A stretch of DNA of 64,000 nucleotides from Rhytidiadelphus loreus (GCA_947034895.1 OX344762.1:51625087-51689086), one strand, 5' to 3'; shown: positions 38,137-49,865, numbered from the stretch's first letter. Notes: generated from the letters alone by a model not told the origin. Made by a program: numbers and translations.

Positions 38137-38233
38137 CATCGCCCGCACGGCTTGCAATCACCCTCAGTCTCCGCCACTCTGCAAGCTTCCTCCGATCCTA
38201 GCTCTTGTTGCCACTCTAGATCTACTTGCAGTC

Positions 38234-39254
38234 ATGGCTGCCGCTACCGCCTGCGCGTCCACGGCCTTGGCTGGGCAGTCGCTGCTCAAGCCTGTCAATG
38301 AGCTCTCCAAGAAGGTGGGCGCAGGCAAGGCCCGCATCACTATGGCCAAGGTCTCCGGCAGCCCCTGGTGAGTGCATGCTGGAGCTAAGATTGGGTCCAC
38401 TGTATTCATCTGGAGCTTGTAATTGTAATTGGGGGATGTTTTGCTGGAATTTGGTTCAAGTTTATTCGATCGTATGCTGCTTGTAATTACTTGTTTCGTG
38501 TTGGGGGATGTTGCTGGAATTGGGCAATCATGGACACTGATGGTTGGCTAGATATTGTTGCTGCGCGCGGAAGAAGTGCTGATGAGAGGTCATAACTTGC
38601 AGGTACGGACCCAACCGCAACAAATGGTTGGGCCCCTTCTCCGAGAACACTCCTTCTTACCTGACCGGAGAGTACCCCGGAGACTATGGCTGGGATACCG
38701 CCGGACTTTCTTCCGACCCCGAGACGTTCGCCCGAAACAGGGAGTTGGAGGTCATCCACGCGCGCTGGGCCATGTTGGGAGCTTTGGGGATCGTGACTCC
38801 CGAGCTGTTGGCCAAGAACGGCGTCAAGTTCGGCGAAGCTGTTTGGTTCAAGGCCGGTTCCCAGATCTTCGCGAGCGGGGGCTTGGACTACTTGGGCAAC
38901 CCCAGCCTGGTGCACGCTCAGAGCATTTTGGCCATCTGGGCTTCTCAGGTGATCTTGATGGGCGCCGTTGAGGGCTACCGAGTAGCCGGAGGCCCTTTGG
39001 GTGATGTGACTGACCCCATCTACCCTGGCGGCCAATTCGACCCCTTGGGGTTGGCTGACGACCCCGACACGTTCGCTGAGTTGAAGGTGAAGGAGATCAA
39101 GAACGGTCGTTTGGCCATGTTTTCGGTGTTCGGCTTCTTCGTCCAGGCGATCGTGACTGGCAAGGGTCCCATCGAGAACCTGGTCGACCACTTGGCCGAC
39201 CCCGTGGCCAACAACGCATGGGCGTACGCCACCAACTTCACCCCCGGCAGCTAG
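38234..39254 (+). CDS. Lhcb: LHCII chlorophyll a/b-binding protein, copy 3
   Basis: This is a photosystem II antenna apoprotein of the thylakoid. Exon 1 is 38234-38367, the intron is 38368-38602 (GT-AG, 235 bp) and exon 2 is 38603-39254, giving 261 aa. The phase and position of the intron are identical to copies 1 and 2. All pigment ligands of the family are present (E94, H97, R99, Q160, E168, E209, N212, R214, Q226, H241) and the trimerisation motif reads WYGPNR. It is closest overall to copy 2, yet residues 178-189 ([12 protein letters not shown]) are those of copy 1, identical over ~33 bp of DNA. This suggests gene conversion. The 3' flank has AAATAAAATCATG about 140 bp past the stop. Confidence 0.97.
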
Positions 39255-40024
39255 ATGTGCCGGGGAATCTGTCGAAATGACGATGGCAGGCGCGAAGTGC
39301 TTACCTATTGTATTATAGGAATGGATTATATGGTGTGGCAATCCTTTGATTTGTCCTTGTGGTTGCCGTCATTTTAACGGTGTTTCTGAGGTTTAAAATA
39401 AAATCATGATTGCTTTCATTTCATCTTTGGTCACTCTCTTGATGGATGATTATTTAAAGAATGATATACATCTGTGCTGGTTGCAATGTATCCACCTCAG
39501 ATAAGTCACTATCTGTGTGGTTTCGGTTTGAGTTTTGACATGATAAGGAAATTGATTTGGTGTAGGACTCGCCATGTGTTGTGTTCGTTGCTCTTTGTTT
39601 AATGTTCTTTTTGCATGATGTTATGGTTTACGGTGTTTTATATTTATTGATGAGTTTCTGGTTTGTATGTGAAGTTTGAGTCCACGGCAATCCTGGAGAA
39701 TGGGCGATACTTGATTAGCGTGCATCTTCGTCTGTTCCAGTATCTTGTTTGTAAGTAGCTGGTTTGAGATCTTTGGAATTAATTGTACTAATGATCAATT
39801 AATTTTTACCAGTCCGGTAAACTGGTGAATTCTCTTGCGGAGTATGAGCTGCTGTGCTTTACTGTGTTGGACTCTAGTGGTTTGGTGTGCGGGCAATCAC
39901 TGGATTTGATACTGTTGTTGTCGGCAATCTTAAGTTTGAGCTGCAGATTGACTTGAATACTTTCACGAATGTGACCGCTCTTGTTCTAGTATCCTTTTGA
40001 TTGCCTATCCACTGCAGCATTGTC

Positions 40025-40605
40025 GTACCTTATCCGAGAAGCTTCTGTGAAGAATGAGGCTCTTTTGGGGGGGTGGAGCATGCAGAATGGAAACTGGAGA
40101 ATGGGTTTACCTACAAAGCTGGATAGGGTACAAAGCTGGAGAGGGTACAGAGCTGGATAGGGTGATTTTGCAGAAAACAAGGAGCAATCAGCAAGACTGA
40201 AGATGTTGCGCTCTTGACATGTGACTACGGACGCAGAAAAATGGTGAAACTAAAGAGTGCAGCAGAGGGGTGGAACTATGGAGCGCAGGATTCAAAATTC
40301 TTCAAGAAATTTTCTTCACGCCAATTTTCATGTTTGGAGGAGAAGAATGGCCATTCTCAATCTTCAGAGAATGAGACTTCCGCAAGCTACGGCAGTCAAT
40401 TTTTCATGTTTGGAGGAGAAGAATGGCCATTCTCAATCTTCAGAGAATGAGACTTCCGCAAGCTACGGCAGTCAATTTTTCATGTTTGGAGGAGAAGAAT
40501 GGCCATTCTCAATCTTCAGAGAATGAGACTTCCGCAAGCTACGGCAGTCAATGAGAGAGTGCCGTGTTAAGATTGAGAATGGGGTGAAGAAGGTGTAGCT
40601 ATCCC
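40025..40605 (+). repeat. extra piece in arm B with two minisatellites
   Basis: This piece is absent from arm A, where flanking sequence is continuous near 18560-18590. It includes 17-bp units ACAAAGCTGGATAGGGT at 40113, 40130 and 40147. It also includes a nearly perfect 76-bp tandem triplication at about 40322-40550, landmarked by CATGTTTGGAGGAGAAGAAT at 40329, 40405 and 40481. Because 76 is not a multiple of three, the overlapping ORFs are not real. Confidence 0.85.
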
Positions 40606-40905
40606 TAGTAAGTGACTCGTAGAGTTCACAGTTATCAGAACGAGTGCTGTTTTGAAACTCATATTGACATGCTGTGACATGGAGACAGTGTGCAATTTTA
40701 AACTCCTTGCATTGTTAATATTTGTTAGGTAACAATTCTATGGAACACTTCGGTCCATGCTAATTGAAGAATTATTGTCATATACAAGAAGGTTTTGTGC
40801 AGTGGTTGATGAGGATTACCAGCAGTTGGAATATTGGGGTTAATCTACGCCGCAACAGATTAACGGTGATAGTGAATAGGCGAATAGGCGCCAAAATTCT
40901 GGAAT

Positions 40906-43351
40906 TCAAGTGCTTCTGATCTCCAATTATAGCCAAGAACTGCTATTACTTAGACCTGAAACCCCACGTACACGCCTGGGAATTGAACTAACCTCTTGAA
41001 ATTTCATCATTTTAATCAATTGGACATTATTGTGAATCAGCCAAGAGGGGCCCATCATTAGACATTAGCAGTTAACTTGGGAAAAGAATGGAGGAAAATT
41101 TGAGAGAGCACCGCAGCTAAGGCGCGTGAAATGCAATGGAAATGCGGGAAGGAGTGAAACAAATAAAACATCACCCGGAAATTCCATAGCAAGCATGAGC
41201 TGGGCCGAGATTTCAACAGAGCACGAGGTGTGATCATAGCCAAGAGCAGAGGCTCGAGAGAGGAAGGAGACTGCGGAAGGTAATCAGGGTCGGGATTCAA
41301 ACCCCGGCCCACAAGATCGTGGTGGGCTAGAGGAAAGAAATCCAGCGCGCAAAACGAAGAGCATCAACATAACGACAATCATCACGAGGATGAGCATGTC
41401 GGGGCAGTGAAGGGGAGATTGCGGCTGAAGACAGAGCTGCATTGACTACAAATCTGGTGCTACAACGAGACAAAAGACAAAAACTAAACAAAAATAGGAA
41501 GCCGAGCACAAGGATCAAAGGACGAGGATAGCAAAGCGACATCACCGGAACAAGAAGGCAACAAACCCTAAAATAGCAGCAGCTACGAAATCACGAGGAT
41601 CCGAGTCACGCGACCGAATTCACTCTAAAAATTTTAGAATTGATGTTTTCTTTGATTTTTTCGTTCTAAACACACTATAAGTTTTGAAATTGAAATATTC
41701 TCTAACTTTCGGATTTTAAAAGTATTATATAAGAGATTTTCTATTTTATTAGTGAAAATTCAATATGACATAATTATCATACTAATGGTTTGCAATTCAA
41801 GAAGATCACCAAAAATTCACTTAAATAACTAAAGATGGATTTTGAATATATTGTAATTACATAAAAATTGGCTTACAATTTGGGCACATCTAATATTATG
41901 GATGAAATATGCATTTATTAATCTTTATACTTTTATTCAGACATTGATACAAAAGTTAATTTTTGAGGATTATTTGTAAAAAATCTTTATAAATCATCAA
42001 ATCTTAAAGTAACGCAAGACCAATACATGAGTTTATTACTAGACAAAAATATTTATTGAAATATAGGCTTTAATATTTTGTTTAAATAAGGACTTATTGG
42101 AATAGTTACATAAAAGTCTTATCCTTGCATTTTCCTTTAGCTATCATTGATGACTTGCCATTACACTTGGGCACTATTGTATTGATTGTTCATATACTTT
42201 CATCAATTAAATCTCTCTCTATATATATAATTTGATAAATAAAAAAACTATCTAAAGACGAAGCTAAAAGGAATCAAGGCAAGAATTTCAAACCTTAACA
42301 AGTTTTAAGATGCAAAAGATACTATTAAACTCATGGAAATTTTTTAACATGACTTTGCGCAAAGTTATTCATTTGTTCAATTTTTTTTACATTTTTGTGT
42401 TAATTGTGAAACTAATGTGCAATATAGATTGAAGAAATTATCATCAACAAATATTCTAAGTTTCGCCTCAAAATTGACTTAATGAATTTTTAAAATAGCA
42501 CTTAAAAAATTATATCAATAATTCAAGAAACTAATAATCTTTATAATGACAATAATTACTACAATAGATTTGAAACTAAGTTTGAAAATTGTAAAAAAAT
42601 ATTATAGTGTAAATAACTAATATTATTCTTCATAGTCAATTTTAGAAGAAATTTTGAATTATTAGTTTCAAATTTTTTTGATAAATACTTTTTAAGTAGG
42701 CAATAGATTTAACTAAATGAATATAATGATATGTAGGATGTAGTTTCCAACCATTAGATGTGTTTTGGCCTGTTGGGAGGGTTGTTTGAGACTAGCTCTC
42801 ATTGTTGGGAACTAACCAATGTTGTTTGGAGATAATCAATTATTTTAAATTTTAAATTTTAAAAATATTTAATATTTTAATTTTTTTTTAAATAAAATTT
42901 TAGTACCTACTGACATAATAGTCTCTTGACCACGTCAATAGGCTGCGTGGTGGAGATCCCAGAATTTGGGAACGCAGGGGAACTTGCAACCCTTAACAAA
43001 AGCTAAATTCATCTAATATATTATTGAAAGTCTATATTAAATTTCTTCCTCCATTTCAAAGCAAGACTTCAAATTCAATAAAGTGCGCAATATTATAAAT
43101 TGTTGCTTATGAAGAAAGATTGACTAAAGAGTGATAGACACTTGCCTATTCTATTTTATGATGATGCAAGCATTGTTTAATTTACTTGTAAGGCTATGCA
43201 AGGCAAAATATGCATCAAACATTTAATTAGAAGACAATTAAGAAATCCAAATTGAACACTTATTTTAAGATGATGCCATAAAAAGAGTATTCTTCTAAAT
43301 TGCACTCTAAAACACATCTTTTACTCTTGAAAATTTGAATTTATTTTAATT
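40906..43351. other. intergenic; GC-richer island at 41050-41580
   Basis: The island contains GGGATTCAAACCCC (B-box-like on the minus strand, near 41291) and a 72-aa minus-strand ORF with a hydrophobic start (41545-41327). Neither is enough to call a gene or a SINE. The rest is AT-rich and holds only A/T tracts. Confidence 0.4.
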
Positions 43352-43572
43352 CTAAACCCCAAAAGTTCTAAGGCCTTTTCTTCATCATAATACCTTCAAA
43401 ATTGCCATTTCTATTGCAAACAATAAAACACTAAATTAATTTTATTTGCTTATTTAATCATAGAATCTAACATTTGACTAGTATAAGCCAATGTGTGAAA
43501 GAAATTTCAAATTTTTTGACTATGCAGATTGCAATATATATTTGTGTAAAGTGAAGAAAATATTTTTATACC
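43352..43572 (-). mobile_element. TTAACCCC-ended element, copy E5 (partial)
   Basis: This matches the right ~220 bp of E2 in inverse orientation, including the end AAACCCCAAAAGTTCTAAGG and AAAATTGCCATTTCTATTGC. It stops at 43572, where a TTAACCTCTAAACGCCGCC sequence begins. That could be the end of another element inserted into it. Confidence 0.65.
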
Positions 43573-44216
43573 TTAACCTCTAAACGCCGCCAGCGCCATT
43601 TTGTGGCGTTTGGATGAGGAATCATGGAATTCGACGACAGATGTTGGAAGTGTTTCATCCATTTTTTGCATGAGTATGTGGTAGGTCCAGTTGTGCAAGA
43701 GTAGAAGTTGTTAGTGCATCGCTACAGCAGTTTTTCGTGAAGAGAAATTGATTACCGCAATAAAAACGGTATGGGATGCTCGTACATGAGGGGCAGGCTA
43801 CATGCCCGTAAACGTTGTAGAGGGGGGCTAAATTTTTTTTGGAAGAGCAGCATTAGTAGCCCGGCATAGAAAATTTTGATGAACAGTTGTCAAACAAAGT
43901 ACCGGGCATGTTGCCAACTCAGCATCCGGGCATGTCCTGCTAAACGGAAAGGTTTGTTGGCAGTTGAGCACTGTTCTCAGCGGAAGTGGCGGTGCAAGGA
44001 AAGCAAAAAAATATAATCTCATAACTAGTGTGGCCGGCGTTTTCCATTTATCCCAAAATCACGTCATTGTAGTGTAAATGCGCATAGCCACAAATGGCGG
44101 CTAGCAATTAGGAAAATACTAAACTTTCCTAAACGCCCAACACTCTGAGGAAACAGACACAGCAGTGGAATTTGCAATGAGCAACATCATTTGCATTGTA
44201 GTGGACAGTAGCAAAA
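43573..44216. other. GC-richer leader before the 283-aa ORF
   Basis: It begins with a terminal-repeat-like TTAACCTCTAAACGCC and a GGCGTTT inverse nearby (CGCCATTTTGTGGCG hairpin at about 43590-43604). No ORF is supported. Confidence 0.4.
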
Positions 44217-45068
44217 ATGCCGAAATGCACTAGAAAGAGAGATTTCAATCACCTTCCTTATCCTCGTGCCTATCCAACTTGGTGTGCCAAGGAGGCAAGA
44301 TTGATAGCAAAACATCTACTCATACAGCAGAGAGCAAAGAATTGGCAAGTGCAATACATGCTATCCATGTTAGATGAAGATTATTTGATGAGTCTACCTA
44401 AACTAGAGAAGGACAAGATTGAAGTGTTTCATTTTGATAGATCGCCAGAGAATTTACGGTGGTTGTGGTGCTCATGGGGATCAAAAGTACTAGGTTGGTG
44501 TACAGACAGGCCGGAGGGTCATGAGCGTGGATTCTCGGAGGATGTTTACAGCGCCCTGAGGAACACAATCTTTCTGTTTCCCAAAGTTGAACATGACGTC
44601 GATAAAGAGATTGAGAATGCGAGCAAGGGCGGCCCAAGTGTGCAGTTCCATAGCCACAGCGGCAGAGGTAATATGCAATCTGGATACACATGCATCGAAA
44701 CAAAGAGCTCCATCGACATGCGGAATCGTGGATCCATTGCTGCGGGAAGACCCCAATGCACTCCTTCGTGGAGCAGGTCCTTCCCAACACGTCGACGGAG
44801 CCATGCAGCTAACAGAGCCTCTTCCAGCGTCGCTGTCGCAAGACATGCTACGGTTAAACAACATGCCGCTGTCGTCGAAGAACATGCCGTTGGAGGAGAT
44901 GTCAGTGCTGCCAGTGGAGAAGATATCGTCGCCGCCGTTGTTGGGGCCGACGCTGCAGGAGATGCTGGGGTCCACGTTGCCGGACATATCGGAGCCGACG
45001 CAGCAGGAGGTGCTGGGGTCGACGTCGCCGGACATGTTGGAGCCGACGGTCAGGGTTGTCTTGTCTGA
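44217..45068 (+). CDS. hypothetical protein, 283 aa, with a second open frame
   Basis: I do not recognise this protein. Residues 1 to ~130 look like a folded domain with many aromatic residues (for example LRWLWCSWGSKVLGWCTDRP). From about residue 175 it becomes Arg- and then Ala/Val/Gly-rich. A second frame, 44587-45093, is also open for 168 aa. Its C-terminus contains a 16-residue repeat encoded by a 48-bp DNA repeat (LGSTLPDISEPT then LGSTSPDMLEPT), which reads more like a natural protein than the Ala-rich frame. A frameshift between the two frames near 44590-44640 would give one continuous protein, so this may be a broken gene. A GCGAC minisatellite array follows 170 bp downstream. Confidence 0.4.
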   Translation: MPKCTRKRDFNHLPYPRAYPTWCAKEARLIAKHLLIQQRAKNWQVQYMLSMLDEDYLMSLPKLEKDKIEVFHFDRSPENLRWLWCSWGSKVLGWCTDRPEGHERGFSEDVYSALRNTIFLFPKVEHDVDKEIENASKGGPSVQFHSHSGRGNMQSGYTCIETKSSIDMRNRGSIAAGRPQCTPSWSRSFPTRRRSHAANRASSSVAVARHATVKQHAAVVEEHAVGGDVSAASGEDIVAAVVGADAAGDAGVHVAGHIGADAAGGAGVDVAGHVGADGQGCLV

Positions 45069-45235
45069 CAGAATTTCGAGTTTTTGTGTCTAATAGACGT
45101 CGCATGTCGCATGTCGAATTGTCGAGTTGTCGAGTAAGGGTGGTTTTTGTTGTCGTGTACGGATTTCGGATTTCAAATTTTTTTACCCCTTGGTAAAACG
45201 GACTGTCCTACGTGGCTGTGATGTGGCGTGCTTCC

Positions 45236-45415
45236 TGAGGGGCGACCGCGGGTAGGGGCGACCACGGGTAGGGGCGACCGCGGGTAGGGGGGCGACCACG
45301 GGTAGGGCGACCTCGGGTCCAAAATCCTGGGCGACTGTGGGTCCGAATCCAGGGCGACCGCGGGTCCGAAGTCCAGGGCGACTGCGGGTCCGAAATCCAG
45401 GGCGACCGCGGGTCC
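45236..45415 (+). repeat. GCGAC-NN-CGGGT minisatellite, array 1
   Basis: About ten units of GGGCGACCGCGGGT and variants, first at ~17-bp spacing and then at ~27 bp with TCCAAATCCA-like spacers. It lies between the 283-aa ORF and the transposase gene. Confidence 0.9.
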
Positions 45416-45939
45416 TACTTCATGGGCTACAAGTCTGGGGCCCCCACAACATTTTTTTTCCAATATTTATTCTTCAACCAACACATTCCACGGCAAATCG
45501 GCAATATATAAGCATTGAATTATATGCTCGGTACGTACCAAAGCAAATGAACATGCATTATGTAATGATATATCATGGGACAATCAATTCATAAGCCTAA
45601 AACATAATAATAATAAAAACCTTGGACAATAATCATATTAATTTAAATGGAACTGCGTACATACATAGGGATGATCTTCACAATTGAGTACCAAGACCAC
45701 TCCTGTTTGAAATTGCACACTTATTTGCAAAAAATACGAATACCTTCATTAATCATCATCGTCAACACCAAAGTACCTTTTACAATCTTCCTGACTTTGT
45801 GAAGCCAAGTGATGGACTACACAAAATTCAAAATCTACCTATTTCATTACAAGCTTTGGCAACAAATCTTCACTACAAGGCATTGATGTTAAATCCTTAT
45901 AGTACTATTTGAAGGCCTCCACATCTATAATGCAACACA
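45416..45939. other. intergenic, downstream of the transposase
   Basis: Nothing recognised; probably 3' flank of the minus-strand transposase gene. Confidence 0.4.
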
Positions 45940-48900
45940 TTACATTGTGAAGGTAGAATCGCTTTCCGCTTCATCTGCATTGGGGTCGGTGTCTTCATGT
46001 GGCCCACTACTGTCACTAGCTCCTGAGACCTCGTTTTCATCATCCTCTCTGCTTGTAGGTTGAAGGATCACCTCACGTTCCACCTCAGAGTTCAAATTTC
46101 GCACTTGCGTTTCTAAACCACCAACAACTTCGGCTAGCACTAATCGCTTTGTCGGCCTCGATGCATCAGTGGTTCCATTGATAATAGGGCCTGTCGGTCG
46201 CTCAAGCACCTGCTGCCCAACATGTTGACGCTCTGCTCTCGTTGCTGCGCTTGATGGCCAAGGATTACGAGTGGAATTTCGTTCTCCAATGACAAATGGA
46301 TGGATCGCATGGTTTTGACGCTTGGGGTTCCGTGTCAGTCTGTCTTGCGTCTTGCGGGTTCGTTTATTTCCTGATTTGGAGTGTTCACGCGATCGCCTGG
46401 ATGATTCTCCAGGGCCTGACATCAACGAGGCCGGAGTAGGTTGTGGAGCTGAGCCATGCACTCCTTCATCAACGATTTGTCGTAGATCATTATGTGTCGG
46501 CGACCTTGTTAGAGGAGTTGGTACTATCCTCGATGTTGTGGCAATGTCTACACTTGCAGGGCGATTGGACCCACGGGTACGGGTCTCGTTGAATACCACT
46601 TGCAATGGCGCATCTGAATCGTACACCCTAGTTTCTGTTGCAGTGTTGTTGGTCGGTGCTAAACTTGGACGAACTGCAGGTACCTCTTCAATATGCGACA
46701 CCTCTTCTTGCCTTTCACCCTGTACATTAACTCGTACACCACTTCGGAGGTTCATTGGCATACTAGGCGGCAGACATGTGGCAATTGGAGACCTGACAAG
46801 CTCCACTTCATCTGCCACTGGAATATCTGCACCGTCATTGTTGTCATCAGGAGTTCTTTCCCTCGTTGGGTCTGCATTGATTACCGGAAATGCATCCCAA
46901 GCCGACACATGAGGGGCTTCGTCTCTGCGGTGGTGCGACGCCTCTGGAGAGCTCAATCCATCATCATCACCCACGAAAGTGTTGTGGTATCGTCCTCGTG
47001 GAGGACTACCTACACGGGGCACCATACCAGCCCACCTATTTCCACGGAGGCGTTCTTCTACTACCACACGTCTCTGTTCTTCTCTCAAATCTCTAAACCT
47101 AACTTCATCTTCGTCCCCCGAAGAATATGGTTCCTCATTCTCTTCATCTGTATCTCCATCTACAAGGTACTTTTCGTAGAATAGTGCTCGATTGTGTCCT
47201 TGTTTTTCACGTTCCAATTTGCTGTTGGTGTAGATATACACCAACATCTCAGCCTTCTTTGTGGCTAGGCGATTACGCACTTTATCGTGTACAAACGAAT
47301 ACATGCTCCAGTTTCTTTCACAAGATGATGCTGAGCATGTCAGAGACAAAACTCTCCTTGCTATTTTTGGAAGAGCGTTCCCACCCACACGATTCCACCA
47401 TTGATGAGGCAACAAGTTACATCGAGTAACATCTGGAGCCTCTTGTAATGGATCAAAGGGACCCGAATTCTCTTCAAATTCCGTCAACTCAGCAATTGCT
47501 TCATCTTCATCCACATTCAATGGTCCGCTCAATTTTCTGATGACTCGATTCAATGCCCGCTTTGCCTCTCCATTGTTATGAAGCTCTTCCACATCTGTCA
47601 AATACGGGTTCAACAATGCCCCTGCATAATGGAGGTCCGTGCGCATCAACTTCCAACGAGCATCAAATTGTTTTAAGAACTGCGTCGCGGTCTGCTCATC
47701 AAGAAAGAATGGAGCCTCCTTTAAAGTGCACACGTGCTGACGAAGGCTACTCATTATTATCCAAGCTTTCGGCATCGCCGGTATTTTGCCATCGAACTGG
47801 CGCAGAGCAAGAATCACTGGAAGAACCATGTGCTGGAAATTACCGCATTCCACCCAAAACACTTCCGAAACTATGTCCTCTCGCGCTTTACGGGCCCGCT
47901 CTCTTGTAATGAGTCCGTTTGTTCTGCTGACCAAACTATTCTCAAATGGCATATACGTCTCGTCCCCCACCACAAATTGAAGCGCTTGTTTGCACTCTAC
48001 CAAACGGTCTATCATGAGAAAATGCACTGCGAAGCGTGTGGCCGCGGGAAGTCTCAATGACTTCTTCGGCGAGTACTTACGGAAGAGACCCAAAGTCAAG
48101 TGGTACTTCTTTATAAACTTCACAATTGCCCTCGCCTTATCCACTAGATCTTTGATCCTTTTTTCCTTTCCCCAGTCTTCCAAAAGTAAGTCCAATATAT
48201 GTGCGGCACATCCTTGCGTATATATGTGGGGATACCTTGCTTGCAACTCGCGCATTGACCCTGTCATTATGGAAGCATTGTCTGTACACAATTGGACAAT
48301 ATTTCCTGGTCCCACCTGCTCTATGTAGGTAGCCATTGTATTCACCGTATACGCCATGTCTTTCCTCTCTCCTGTGGTGTCAACCGATCCCAGGAAGACA
48401 TCACCCGCAGGGCAAACGAGCATCATATTCAACAAGGGACGGTGATTTGTATCTGACCATCCATCTGAACAGATAGTGGCTCCATATTGGGTAATAGAAC
48501 TCTTTGTTCGACTACTGACCATTTTCGTAACAGCCTCCTTCTTCACATCAAGTAGTTTAGTGTGCACCGCATTGTATGATGGCGGGGAATATGGAAATCC
48601 ACATGTCGAAGTTGCTTTCACAACATTCACAAAGGCTAGGTGCCGCACCACATTGAATGCAATGTTAGCCTCATAAAAGAAAGAAGCCCATAGTCTGTCC
48701 AAGTTCTGTCTTTCATTGACCCGGAATGATTCATCCATGCTTTGTTGACGAGAAATCGAGGTTGAGCGCATCCTTCTCACCGTCACAGGAGTAGAATTCG
48801 TTGAATCTGGATTACGAGGCGGTGCATTAGGTGCTTCTGTCCTGTCGCTTGGGTCCACAGACCCTTCCACTTATGCATCCACAGTATACCCTGCAACGGA

Positions 48901-49227
48901 CTCAGCAACAACATCAACCTCAAGATCTACTCCATGCATCTCCTCCAAACTCATTTCTTTTGGTACAATCCCTTCACAGTTTCTGAATAATTCGAGGACT
49001 ACGGATGGAATACGTTTACAACGTTCCACTGTTGATGTACGGGGGTAACCAAAGTGACCAAATGCCCGCTTCCGCACGAAAACTTTGTTCCAACCACAAA
49101 AAATACAAGTCCTCGTATTTGCAGAACGAGCGGGGTTCGTTTCAATAACCAACCAGGGATCCCACTCCTTTGTGGCTCTTCGAGTATCATTTATGTTCGT
49201 CCTCCTCCCCGCTCCTCGGTTTGCCAT
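45940..49227 (-). pseudogene. hAT-type transposase (BED + DUF659 + hAT dimerisation), one nonsense codon
   Basis: hAT transposases cut and paste DNA elements through an RNase H-like core. The reading frame runs from ATG 49227 to TAA 45940 and is broken only by a TAA at 48873-48871. This gives 118 codons, a stop, then 976 codons. The first part holds a BED-like zinc finger (CIFCGWNKVF, then H and C). Numbered from the codon after the stop, the second part has a DUF659 region with D136 (ATICSDGWSD) and D197 (LCTDNAS). The hAT C-terminal dimerisation region is at ~485-552 with E518 in SASSCERNWS. So the catalytic D-D-E residues persist. About 400 further residues, charged and low in complexity, follow. 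No intron is needed elsewhere. Single-stop inactivation suggests a recent death, unless splicing or read-through removes the stop. Confidence 0.88.
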
Positions 49228-49524
49228 ATTGTTTATCTGATATGCGTTATTCCAAACCGAAACGTATATGTACCCAAGTGCTTCGGAAAAAAAAATTATG
49301 ACAAAGCCACCGCTTCGAGTAGTTTTCTAACCACTCAAAGCAAGGTTGTTGCCCTCTGAAGAATATAACATTGCATGAAGCCTCTTGAGAAGATCCAAGC
49401 CATATGTTCATCAACAGAGCAATGGAAATCCAATGTTGTTCCTCTACATTTATAGTACTTTCGGTCTTCCCTCCACATGCTCCAAGGATGGTTTTAGGGC
49501 GCTGCTACCAAACTCTATTACACC

Positions 49525-49865
49525 CGAGGTCGCCCTACCCGACCGCTGGTCCAATTCCAGGCATATGGAGGCGCGCGCCTTTGCAGTAGTCGACTTCGGG
49601 TCACATGGTGCGAACGCGGGTTCCGGCAGGCGACTTCGGGTCCGAAATAGGGTGAACGCGGGTCCAGGGAGGGCGACTTCAGGTCCCGGATGGGCGACTT
49701 CGGGTCTCAGACGGGCGACTTCGGGTCCCACATGGGCGACTTCGGGTCCCGGATGGGCGACTTCGGGTCTCAGATGGGCGACTTCGGGTCCCACATGGGC
49801 GACTTCGGGTTTCATGGGAGACTTCGAGTGCCATGGGCGACCTCGGGGGAAAGAAGGGCGACTTC
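49525..49865 (+). repeat. GCGAC-NN-CGGGT minisatellite, array 2
   Basis: At least ten units of GGGCGACTTCGGGT separated by CTCAGA, CCCACAT or CCCGGAT. The separator cycle (CGGAT, CTCAGA, CCACAT) gives a higher-order period of ~51-54 bp. All ORFs across it on both strands are repeat products. It lies upstream of the transposase start. Confidence 0.92.

Larger units (their letters stand above)
37480..40905 (+). repeat. inverted segmental duplication, arm B
   Basis: Reverse-complement partner of 18270-21080, carrying Lhcb copy 3. It differs by a ~580-bp extra piece (about 40025-40605) in the 3' flank, by a small deletion near 39920, and by expansion of a ~40-bp AACATGGTCCAGGTTCATGG repeat at 37570-37650. 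Confidence 0.85.

Noticed and set aside
41327..41545. 72-aa minus-strand ORF with a signal-peptide-like start
   Set aside because: There is no further exon, no homologue that I recognise, and composition alone can give such an ORF.
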